Shown here: in pieces, positions 23,459-34,083 of the stretch
Numbering within the stretch: position 1 is the first letter of the stretch
Layout of the letters: each line of letters opens with the position of its first letter
Assembly: GCF_001039355.2 (NCBI RefSeq)
Contig: NW_019775674.1
Location: 97,924-144,501, forward strand
Source of the DNA: Lingula anatina
Lineage: Eukaryota > Brachiopoda > Lingulata > Lingulida > Lingulidae
Length of the DNA: 46,578 nt
Reading direction: 5' to 3'
Made by a program: the position numbers and the translations under genes
The notes under the pieces: generated by a model
Seen by the model: only the letters and a program-made list of their open reading frames with translations
What the model was told of the DNA's origin: nothing
The model's database searches: none

Positions 23459-23513
23459 ATAGGATTTCCTATAGGTTCCTATAGAAATTCCTTTAAGATT
23501 TCCTATAGGATCC
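23459..23513. repeat. Short TCCTATAGG satellite block
   Basis: A 55-bp version of the palindromic array at 20799-20995, repeated in the duplicate block at 26295-26349. Confidence 0.7.
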
Positions 23514-24052
23514 TCACATCATTCTGATGAAGGCCTTCGCCCAGGTTGACCTTAAGCTAAAATATTTCAGCTTGAGTTTGATAATTTTCATTTATGATCC
23601 AACTACCAAGGTAATTAACATTTTTGCTTTAAAATATATTTCTTGAGATTGTGCATGATACACTTAAGTAATCTAACAATTTTACAAACGTGGTTTTACG
23701 CGTAATTATTTACAGATACTTATATAGATACGGTGTTGGACCACAGGCTGTATGATTCATTGTGTAGGCTTAAATGTCTATATTCAAAGAGGAGTAAAGG
23801 AAGAGATATATGGGAGCTGTAGCTAAAATGCTGCTATCAGAACATTTTTGTCATTTATTTTTGGTTTGGTTGAAATCCCATATACATGTACGACGGGACC
23901 TAGCTGATTTTAACAGCTAAGTGGGTAAAACGCCCCTCCCCAACTCACTGACTGCCTCACTCTACTTCTGCTATCAGTGCAGTTGTACACAGTAACACAT
24001 AGTTTGATAAGTTGTCACGCAGCAAAATCAGGTGATGTTGTCAATAACCAGG

Positions 24053-24120
24053 GCTCCGGTTATGGAATCGAGACACTTGCGCACGTGCGCAACGTAGCGA
24101 ACCTTTCGAGATACGGAGCC
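24053..24120. mobile_element. 68-bp palindromic MITE with CAGG target duplication
   Basis: GCTCCGG at the left and CGGAGCC at the right bound a 68-bp unit with a central palindrome TTGCGCACGTGCGCAA. It is flanked by CAGG on both sides (24049-24052 and 24121-24124). The diverged paralogue at 43680-44730 has one CAGG and no insert at the same place (about 43771), which is an empty site. Confidence 0.75.
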
Positions 24121-24240
24121 CAGGACCAAAGTCAAGGCTGTACTAACAGGGGACATGTGATATCAGTCAGGAAATGTAATTCATGTAGGTGTAACTACTT
24201 GTCAGCTTTAAGTCTAATTATTTTTGTCCTTTTTTAATCT

Positions 24241-24297
24241 AAAAAAAAAAAATAATAAAAATAATAATAATAATAATAATAATAATTTTAATAATAA
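24241..24297 (+). repeat. Poly(A) and (AAT)n microsatellite
   Basis: An A-run followed by about ten AAT units; it recurs at 27077-27133 in copy 2 and is absent from the paralogue near 43900, so it arose after those copies split. Confidence 0.8.
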
Positions 24298-24472
24298 AAT
24301 ACATAGAAAAGATTACAAAAAGATACTACTCTTGGCACTTGATATATCTAAATAGATTTTATGAATATTTTATAAAAATTGTCGTTAATTTAAATATATA
24401 TGTTGACAGAGAAGGGAAGAAGGCTTTGTGATGGTAGTTAGGAATAAGACCCATGCTGTACCTTTAATAAAT

Positions 24473-24585
24473 CAAGAGAGAGAGAGAGAGAGAGAGACTG
24501 GGGGAGTGAGGAGATGAGGAATGAGAGAGACAGAGAGGGGGAGGGGGAGAGACAGAGATAAGGGAGAGAGAGAAGGGGACAAGGA
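24473..24585 (+). repeat. (AG)n purine-rich tract
   Basis: Perfect AG repeats pass into a GGGAGAGA-rich tract, repeated at 27309-27421 and, diverged, at 44012-44090. The Arg/Glu-rich frame over it is a translated repeat. Confidence 0.85.
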
Positions 24586-25302
24586 GGAAGCATCTACTTT
24601 TCAATCTAATTATTGGTTGAGACAACTAGAAAAAAGTGACAAATTAGCACATAGGAAGCAAACTGTAGCTCTAAAACTTAAATATTTTGGCGGTCTTTTT
24701 CTGGTTTTTCTTCAAATAAGTTCATCCAGGAAGTCTTCTACACTCAGCAAATAAAAATACGTCATTGGGTTCCCATACTCAGTGAGTTCTTGCACAAAGA
24801 TGTTTTGTCAGGTTTGTCCACATTTTAAGTATTCAAAATGATATTCATGAAGCTCTGTTAAGACTTCCCTCTAATAGAGTAACAGATGGCGTCTCTCAAA
24901 TGTTGTCGGAAGATGTTGTTGACGTTATGAGTCATAAAAAATATAAAAAATTCGCGTCACGTAGTCATCTGTAACTCAAGCTCCTTATCTACAAATACGA
25001 TTACTTTTATCACTTTATATAAGCTACCATTGTCATTGCAGCAAGTGATTTTCACGTTACTCCGTTATCTGCAAACTTTTCAGTTATCAAAGTTTGATGA
25101 CTTTCGGCAAAATCCTGCATGTGTAAAGCATCTCGACTTCACCTGCAAATGATGAGATTGCGCATAGAACCTCTTTATTACGATTATAACATGGGCGCTG
25201 ACCTTTAACAAAAACTTGAGGTGATCTTTGAGCGTGCACGGCTGATAAACGTTTTTTTAACCCATTGTTCGTAACTTCGACCCCATTACCAGAGATTAGA
25301 TC

Positions 25303-25480
25303 GATCTACTTTAGATCGACCTAAGTCCCTGGGGGTTCACGCTAGATAGCTGTCAGCCGAGCGGGCACGGAAGTTAATCACCCCCTTACAGCTTGTAGTA
25401 GGCGGGACGGACATTTAAGCTGGATTGTCTGACAGTAATGTAGTGAGATTCCCCGAGGGGATAGATCGATCTAAAAGCTC
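25303..25480. repeat. GATCGATC-bounded inverted repeat
   Basis: TTAGATCGATCTA near 25306 is mirrored by TAGATCGATCTAA near 25463, and CCTGGGGG / CCCCGAGGGG motifs lie inside. It may be a further small MITE; it is duplicated at about 28139-28317. Confidence 0.4.
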
Positions 25481-25698
25481 TGGGGATACGCCCTAGAAGT
25501 ATACTTCTTTGCCTTGCTCATGATATACTGTATCGGTTTTACGAGCACGTGTAAATTAAGTGTAACTATTATTTTGCCGCAAAACCTATTTCTTATATAT
25601 TTTTAAACACCATCTACCAGTCAGGAAATGCTGTGAGCATACATAAGTATGGACACTTCTTGGAGACCTGGCCCCGTATGCACAAAACATCTTAAGTN

Positions 25699-28534
25699 TG
25701 AATTTAAACTGTCTTGATAGCTGTATACTCATTTGCTGCTTGTCTCATATAAACAAAGACTTAGACAGGATTACCACACATCTGATAACACCTAATAGGC
25801 GGTTACTGTTACTAGTGTAACAATAGCTACAGGAGTAGTGACCTAATAATAGGTGCCAGGCTAACAAAAGAAATTCACAGTTGTTGAATCTGTGGTTATG
25901 GCTGGTGGAGTAGGGCATTCTCTAGCTAACATCAGGTGACTGTTAAACCTTACAAGTGATTGAGCATGGTTTATAATAAAATGTATCTTTATATTATTTT
26001 AATTTGTCCCCGTTTCCCATCCTTTATGAGGGACAGTACTATACCCATAATGTTCACTTATACTTTTACATCATATTTTATATATTAGGCAGGATTGCAC
26101 TTTCACTTTTTAAAACAGCCAAGGTCAAGTAAAATCCGATTAGATAAGGTTGACGTTCAATATAATAGAAGAAATATGAAGTAAGTGAATATGATCACAC
26201 AAAAAGTAAAAAATACATTATTAGTGATATTTAGACCAGTTTCATTATTTTTCATTCAACCCGGCTTTATAAAAAAATCACAATATGAATTAGCATAGGA
26301 TTTCCTATAGGTTCCTATAGAAATTCCTTTAAGATTTCCTATAGGATCCTCACATCATTCTGATGAAGGCCTTCGCCCAGGTTGACCTTAAGCTAAAATA
26401 TTTCAGCTTGAGTTTGATAATTTTCATTTATGATCCAACTACCAAGGTAATTAACATTTTTGCTTTAAAATATATTTCTTGAGATTGTGCATGATACACT
26501 TAAGTAATCTAACAATTTTACAAACGTGGTTTTACGCGTAATTATTTACAGATACTTATATAGATACGGTGTTGGACCACAGGCTGTATGATTCATTGTG
26601 TAGGCTTAAATGTCTATATTCAAAGAGGAGTAAAGGAAGAGATATATGGGAGCTGTAGCTAAAATGCTGCTATCAGAACATTTTTGTCATTTATTTTTGG
26701 TTTGGTTGAAATCCCATATACATGTACGACGGGACCTAGCTGATTTTAACAGCTAAGTGGGTAAAACGCCCCTCCCCAACTCACTGACTGCCTCACTCTA
26801 CTTCTGCTATCAGTGCAGTTGTACACAGTAACACATAGTTTGATAAGTTGTCACGCAGCAAAATCAGGTGATGTTGTCAATAACCAGGGCTCCGGTTATG
26901 GAATCGAGACACTTGCGCACGTGCGCAACGTAGCGAACCTTTCGAGATACGGAGCCCAGGACCAAAGTCAAGGCTGTACTAACAGGGGACATGTGATATC
27001 AGTCAGGAAATGTAATTCATGTAGGTGTAACTACTTGTCAGCTTTAAGTCTAATTATTTTTGTCCTTTTTTAATCTAAAAAAAAAAAATAATAAAAATAA
27101 TAATAATAATAATAATAATAATTTTAATAATAAAATACATAGAAAAGATTACAAAAAGATACTACTCTTGGCACTTGATATATCTAAATAGATTTTATGA
27201 ATATTTTATAAAAATTGTCGTTAATTTAAATATATATGTTGACAGAGAAGGGAAGAAGGCTTTGTGATGGTAGTTAGGAATAAGACCCATGCTGTACCTT
27301 TAATAAATCAAGAGAGAGAGAGAGAGAGAGAGACTGGGGGAGTGAGGAGATGAGGAATGAGAGAGACAGAGAGGGGGAGGGGGAGAGACAGAGATAAGGG
27401 AGAGAGAGAAGGGGACAAGGAGGAAGCATCTACTTTTCAATCTAATTATTGGTTGAGACAACTAGAAAAAAGTGACAAATTAGCACATAGGAAGCAAACT
27501 GTAGCTCTAAAACTTAAATATTTTGGCGGTCTTTTTCTGGTTTTTCTTCAAATAAGTTCATCCAGGAAGTCTTCTACACTCAGCAAATAAAAATACGTCA
27601 TTGGGTTCCCATACTCAGTGAGTTCTTGCACAAAGATGTTTTGTCAGGTTTGTCCACATTTTAAGTATTCAAAATGATATTCATGAAGCTCTGTTAAGAC
27701 TTCCCTCTAATAGAGTAACAGATGGCGTCTCTCAAATGTTGTCGGAAGATGTTGTTGACGTTATGAGTCATAAAAAATATAAAAACATTCGCGTCACGTA
27801 GTCATCTGTAACTCAAGCTCCTTATCTACAAATACGATTACTTTTATCACTTTATATAAGCTACCATTGTCATTGCAGCAAGTGATTTTCACGTTACTCC
27901 GTTATCTGCAAACTTTTCAGTTATCAAAGTTTGATGACTTTCGGCAAAATCCTGCATGTGTAAAGCATCTCGACTTCACCTGCAAATGATGAGATTGCGC
28001 ATAGAACCTCTTTATTACGATTATAACATGGGCGCTGACCTTTAACAAAAACTTGAGGTGATCTTTGAGCGTGCACGGCTGATAAACGTTTTTTTAACCC
28101 ATTGTTCGTAACTTCGACCCCATTACCAGAGATTAGATCGATCTACTTTAGATCGACCTAAGTCCCTGGGGGTTCACGCTAGATAGCTGTCAGCCGAGCG
28201 GGCACGGAAGTTAATCACCCCCTTACAGCTTGTAGTAGGCGGGACGGACATTTAAGCTGGATTGTCTGACAGTAATGTAGTGAGATTCCCCGAGGGGATA
28301 GATCGATCTAAAAGCTCTGGGGATACGCCCTAGAAGTATACTTCTTTGCCTTGCTCATGATATACTGTATCGGTTTTACGAGCACGTGTAAATTAAGTGT
28401 AACTATTATTTTGCCGCAAAACCTATTTCTTATATATTTTTAAACACCATCTACCAGTCAGGAAATGCTGTGAGCATACATAAGTATGGACACTTCTTGG
28501 AGACCTGGCCCCGTATGCACAAAACATCTTAAGT
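25699..28534 (+). repeat. Direct duplication, copy 2 (2836 bp)
   Basis: Near-identical to the preceding block, ending CACAAAACATCTTAAGT, where sequence then continues uniquely. Near-identity plus the N junction favours an assembly duplication over an old genomic one. Confidence 0.9.
26889..26956. mobile_element. 68-bp palindromic MITE in duplicate block
   Basis: Same element as at 24053-24120, present through the duplication rather than by a second insertion. Confidence 0.75.
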
Positions 28535-30465
28535 ATATATATTTTTTTAAGAATTTCCCTAAGAATTTCCTTAAGTGATCATCCTTAACATAAGTGGTAT
28601 GCACAAAGCATCTTAAGATGAGAATTTCCCCAAATATCTCCTTTACTTTAAGGTACACTGTAAAAACAGTGTTTAGCTCCTACACACATTTCTAAGCGCC
28701 TGTTTTGTCTCATTTTTTCGACGCGTTTAGCTCCTAACATGCTTAGCTCCTTAACATGTTACACGCTTTTAGACCGTTTGCAGTATGACGCGTTTGACGC
28801 GTGTGTTTGTTTAACTTTTAGTTACCAAGAGTTTCAACTGTTTTAGTCGCACACACATACACAGCCGCGAACTCACTGTCACCTTTAACTGTTATCAGTA
28901 TCTTTATCTATAACAGGGTAGCGTGAACTGTCAACATCGTTGACTTCAAACCATCATCTTTACAGCTGGGCATAATCATCCTTGTGTTAGCTGACCCTGC
29001 GAGGAAGTTTATTGGAATGTTTTTCTGAAAAGCAAGTTAGGAAAATCCACTAGTTCACTAAAGGCACGAAACAACTATCACTTTTACTTTAAAACACCTT
29101 TCTTCATATTTTGATAAAATACGTTACGGTATTGATATCTATTTTTTTCGGAAGTAATGAACAATAGAACATCAGGATGATGGTGGGGTATTCATTATAA
29201 TACTTTATTTAAGCTTTCATCACATGCTGGTTATTTCGGTACCGATGGTCCGAATATTCTACAATTCGCACCGCTTTAGTCGCCGACTAACCCCAAGCCC
29301 ATTTTGGAATTAACCGCTAACTGTAATTCAAACCGCACAAGACGTGTTTTAGTTATTTATAAAAAAGAGGTTTTCAAAACATTATATAATGTTTTCCAGA
29401 ATGTTATAAACACGCTGATAAAACTAAACAAAAGTTATTAATTTATCAAATGAAACGAGTTCCTAATCAGACAATTTGGCTCTCTTTGTTGGCTGTAGCA
29501 TAATTATTCATTACTATAAACAGCACGTCTACATAATTTAAAAAGCTTATGTGACAAGGCTTGGGTGTTGCCATCAATGTTAAATGCTATACACAGTTCG
29601 TAAGATTGTCCAAAATATAGTGAATAAAAAGATACACATTTAATAAAACATTATCATTGAAAAAAAAAAAAAAAAAAACTAAATACAAAAACTATTATTC
29701 ATAAGTTTAAAAAGTAAAACACAACATGGTAATAATAATGATCATGGATATCACAATACAATTTTACACTGATTAGCATTAAGTGATTGGTAATAGATAA
29801 TATAAACGGAAATAAATATGCTGTATAATAAATAAAACATAACATATTGATAAGAAAAATACTTATATTTGTCAGGATCAAAAATAATAAGTATGCTAAT
29901 AATGTAATAATACTAATATCGCACATTTCACACGCTTATAATCATAATGATAATACATAGATCAATTCCTGAAATCAGTAAAGTAACAATAAGGAAAACA
30001 CTCTAAATGCAGACATTAAAATGTAATCATAGTACACACACCTTTTACACCAAAAGTTTGCTCAGAAAATTAGAAATGTACTACGGCACTATAACCACAC
30101 GTAGTAAGTCAAGTTAGATTTTAATATTCACATAAATAATATCAATCTGCATTGTGTTCAAATAAAACAACTGAATAAATAATAGTGCATTAGCGTGTTT
30201 AATAAGCAAAAAACATACAATTCACTTTTGAGTCATTTTGTGACTTAAAAAGCTGTAAAAAATAACAATAAATAACGGTTATCTTTACTATGATCTTTAT
30301 GATAGTCGCTCTATGCCAATGTTTTGACATATATAGTATGTAGGTACAATACCTTTCTTTTAAAACGGTTAAAATGAGAATAGTTGTTACTACACTTTAC
30401 AATATATGATCAGGAAATATCATTGAATCTGTGATACTTATTTCATTCAGCTTAGTATTTCGATA
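28535..30465. other. Gene-free stretch
   Basis: No gene recognised. Features seen are three TTAGCTCC words near 28672-28752, CCTTAAG/CTTAAG-rich sequence at 28540-28620, and an A-run at about 29660-29678. The rest is AT-rich. Confidence 0.4.
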
Positions 30466-30469
30466 TTAA

Positions 30470-31901
30470 CCCCATAGAGCCTGGCAGCATCTGACCTAGA
30501 AAGTGCCCTTGGTCCTGAGCCCTCTACCCGGATGCACTCAATTTTACAGGCGGCCTCATTTAATGAATGATAATGTATTCACTTCTTTAGAAAACACCTA
30601 AAAACTGTTCAATTTTAGAAAGCCAAGAATGTAAGCTTTAAATTTATATCAGTTTTATTCACATTTGTTAACGTAGGTAGAAATAGCAGGAGTTTAAATA
30701 TGCGACTTGCTTTTCTCGAAGAGAAGTAAAAAACAAAACTTTAATTTCAGCATGCACATTCTTTTTCACTTTACCAAATAATTTGTTGAAATTTTCTCAT
30801 AAACATCCAAAATATGTTTTAAACAATGTCAGAAAATTTCAGAAAGATATCTTATTTAGTTTTTGAGATATAATAAATTTTCTGGGATGCGTGCTGTACC
30901 TAAAAACCTGCATCATGTCAGAGAGTTGCACAATATACAGGCAGGCTAGCTGACTAGAAGACTTCCACCTAATTACTTTTATAATTACAAATAGATTGTA
31001 AATTCAGTGCTTTTTACGATAGTTTTTCATAGTTTTTTAATCAACTGAACCAGGATACTCATAAAATTTTGTTTAGCACTCAAACCATATACAAGAATAC
31101 AAACATTATCATGAGCAAATATTACACTTTCGTGAATAAAAATTGCATCATAAAAATACAAGTAAACGTGGCATTTGTACTAATACACAAGCAGGAAAAG
31201 ATATGTTGATACAGCGCACTAGTATACATATTACATCTGTATTTATACACAAGCAGGAAAAGACATTTGTTGATGTAGTACACAAGTAAACATATGTCAT
31301 TTGTACTTAGGCATAAGCAGGAAAGGACATGCTGATGCAGTACAACGTAACATATGACATTTGTATTTATGCACAAGCAGGAAAAGACATGTTGATGCAG
31401 CACACAAGGCAACATTTAGCCTGACTTGCCACGGTTACAGTCATTTTATCAGCAATATAGCCATTCCAATTACTATTGTCGTCTGCTTGGTTACTGCCGT
31501 TAGTACCATCAGCGTTTTTCATAAATCAAGCCCCACGTCCGAATCTGCTCTCTGACAACTCATACTAGGCAAAGGTACATCATCTTTGAAGTTATCGGAG
31601 TATCAAAATCTATCAAGGACTCTTCCCCGAAGTCTGAATTTTCTAACAAATCTAAAACATATATCAACCCATAACTTGAAATAAACCGCTTTTTCATTAT
31701 CTAATTCTCGCTACAGGTCTTTCAAAAGCCGGTAGTAAACAAAAAACTAACATTAAGTTAGTCTTGTGATAGAAGCATAAATTGTTACAAAAGACAGGGG
31801 ACAGCACAAGCATGTTAACACAGAAAACGCGTATATGCGGTTCCCGGCACTGAGGACTTTTTAAAATGAACCGCATATGTGCGGTTCCCATCGCTATGGG
31901 G
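30470..31901. mobile_element. piggyBac-like non-autonomous element flanked by TTAA
   Basis: The left border is TTAA (30466-30469) then CCCCATAGAG; the right border is CGCTATGGGG then TTAA (31902-31905). TTAA duplication and termini beginning CCC are the hallmarks of piggyBac-superfamily insertions. The 1432-bp interior has no transposase; it contains a minisatellite and, near the right end, the palindrome AACCGCATATGTGCGGTT. The right border lies 58 bp after the stop codon of the minus-strand IAP gene, so the gene's 3' UTR probably runs into it. Confidence 0.65.
31150..31410 (+). repeat. Minisatellite, four units of about 64 bp
   Basis: The word ACAAGCAGGAAAAGA and variants recur at about 31189, 31250, 31313 and 31372, each followed by GATGCAGTACAC-like sequence. 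A minus-strand frame here, rich in Cys and Leu, is a product of the repeat and not a gene. Confidence 0.75.
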
Positions 31902-31962
31902 TTAAGATGATAGTGCAGTTTTGAAGAAATCATTGCTATTTCTGGCCAGGATTACATAAAGA

Positions 31963-32159
31963 TTAACTTAATATGGACCTAACCGTGCCCTTGATAGCTG
32001 TTCTGCAAATGGCGCAATTCCTCAAGGCAGGCGCACACTGGACACAGGCGACAAGATGGCCGCACGGCAGAAATACCACGCTAACTTCTTCATCCATACA
32101 AATCTTACAGATTCGCTCTTCTTTCAGTCTTTTGTTTTCCTCAAGCAAAGACTTGGTCT
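31963..32159 (-). CDS. IAP gene exon 8: C-terminal RING
   Basis: Encodes [13 protein letters not shown], then [36 protein letters not shown] and the tail [10 protein letters not shown]. All eight zinc ligands are present (C1135, C1138, C1150, H1152, C1156, C1159, C1166, C1169). The hydrophobic tail is where IAP RINGs dimerise. No AATAAA lies between the stop and the piggyBac-like border 58 bp on. Confidence 0.9.
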
Positions 32160-34051
32160 CTGGAATGCCATTGGTAACACTTACTTCAAAACAGTTGGTG
32201 ATGAGGATATAGCATTAAAACAAGGACAAGGACACAAAAAACGGGTTTGTTCTTCTTTTTTTTAATCATTAACCAAGTGCTTAGGGATGCTTCTTATTGT
32301 ACCCATCATAAACGTTATATACCTGAGAAAGTCGCCCTGAAGCAGCAATTCGAGTGCGTAGATGGTTTAAAAATGATAATGATATTTGCAATGTTTAGTT
32401 GAAAAAAAAAGGAAATGATTTTTTTTCAGAAAGTTTTGCTTTTTTATATGTATGCCTATTTCCTACGACGTACAAACTAATTCACGATTACTTAGTATCT
32501 GATACCCGCATTATGAGTTTGACCTCGATATTAGTTTTATATCATTGGACATTGACACACATCAAACAGAGATCAAAAGCCTAGTGCTCACCCTTGTCGT
32601 CACTTTCCTTTGGTACCGGAGCGTCTTGCTTCTTCTTTTTCTTTTTATTGTCTTTTTTAGATTGTTTCTCTGAAATAAAATATAATTTTACATCAAGTCT
32701 TAACAGCCCTGAATTTGTAAAGATGATTCAGGTATGCCAGTTGTAATCTATCCACAAACACTTGGTTAAAATGTTTAGCTTAGCACCTATGATTATTTCA
32801 TAATCATTCAAAATAACGATGTTTCTGTACTTTTTGGTAATGTAACCGCAAGTAATCATAGCGGAGTGTTATTATCTCAGACATTACCCGAATTCTGCGT
32901 AAGAGATGTTTTTTGGGTTGTTACAGATGCTGGTACTTCAACCAGAGCTGGGACTAGTGGCTGTTGACCAGGTTCCTCTTGGGGAATAACTGCCATCGCC
33001 GCCGCATTTTGCGCCGTCTGCCGGTTCATCTCATCCTCAATATTCAAAATGGCATCTAGTAAACTCGCTGCACTGGGGAAATCATCTCCAGTTTCCCTCA
33101 ATCTACGTTCGATCGCCTGACGCACTGTATCTCGTCTGAAACCCATATCTAAGACCGCTTGCACTGTCGGGGTGTCGAGGCGGGCTTTGATCTCCCGGGC
33201 CTCTACATGGTGACTGCCTGGCGCACCTGTATACAGACAGAATTCTGATCACATGATGAGACAAGAAGCATGCTCAGCCATTTTTTACAAGTATATGGTG
33301 ATGTTTTGTTCCAAGTTGTTGAATGTTTGATGGGGTCCAATCACAAGAACAATAAGGACTTGTTCATATATACATGTACCCACACAAATTTACCAAATTT
33401 GCTAATTCTGTGAAAAATTTACTAAATTTGCTAATTCTGTGAAAAGCCATACAGTCTATCTATGAAGGTGAGTGCAGCTTTAAAACTTAAGAAACCTAGC
33501 AAGGCGCATGTACTGGCTAAATGATAATTGTGTTTGTTGGTCAGAAAGCAGTGGATAACAAACCTTGTGCTCTTTGTGCTTGAGCCTGGGGAGGCTAAAT
33601 TAAATTAATCAATATAAACCGTTAACAATTTATATAAAAAAAAACATAATAAATGTATATGGCAGTTCTTAACATGGTTTGTAGATTCACAACCTAAAGA
33701 CAATCCACATTTTTGTCTTTCACCAAGTATGATGTGCTTATACGAGTAATGTACGTCATGCAAGGTATCTGGATTAAAGATGTACGCGTTATTAAATTTT
33801 GTTTGTTTGTATCTTCATCATATTAAATCATATTAAATGATGTGGTTAAATATGATGCTTACCGGGTTGTTTGGCGACTTTTGATCCTTAATCATTCGAA
33901 TAAAAGCATCCCCCTTGCACTGACGAACAAAATCACAACGCGGGAACCAACGCGCATGTTCAACCCAAGGGTCGTCTTGAGATTCCCAATTCCTAAGTCC
34001 TCCGTCACAAAAGAAACATTTCACGTTGTCACCAAAACCTGTTATTAACAA

Positions 34052-34083
<32 letters not shown>

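Larger units (their letters stand above)
22863..25697 (+). repeat. Direct duplication, copy 1 (2835 bp)
   Basis: The block beginning TGAATTTAAACTGTCTTGAT is repeated immediately downstream at an offset of 2836 bp. Every stretch that I compared was identical apart from one inserted C near 27786 in copy 2. The copies are separated by one N at 25698. No host gene was recognised inside. It holds a short TCCTATAGG block, a 68-bp MITE, (AAT)n and (AG)n tracts, and part of a dispersed repeat that recurs at 43680. Confidence 0.9.

Noticed and set aside
23977-24237. 86-codon frame with Cys residues, repeated at 26813-27073
   Set aside because: It runs through a MITE insertion, and its identity between copies only reflects the direct duplication. 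The paralogue at 43658 lacks the MITE part and is frameshifted.
24521-24754. 77-codon plus-strand frame rich in Arg, Glu and Gly, repeated at 27357-27590
   Set aside because: It is the translation of an (AG)n purine tract; the second copy is due to the duplication. The paralogue near 44030 does not keep the frame.
31122-31415. 97-codon Cys/Leu-rich minus-strand frame that looks membrane-like
   Set aside because: It is four units of a minisatellite inside a piggyBac-like element.
33833-33860. Extension of IAP exon 4 to the downstream stop
   Set aside because: A clear donor GTAAGC follows the codon for Pro968, and the next exon joins in phase.
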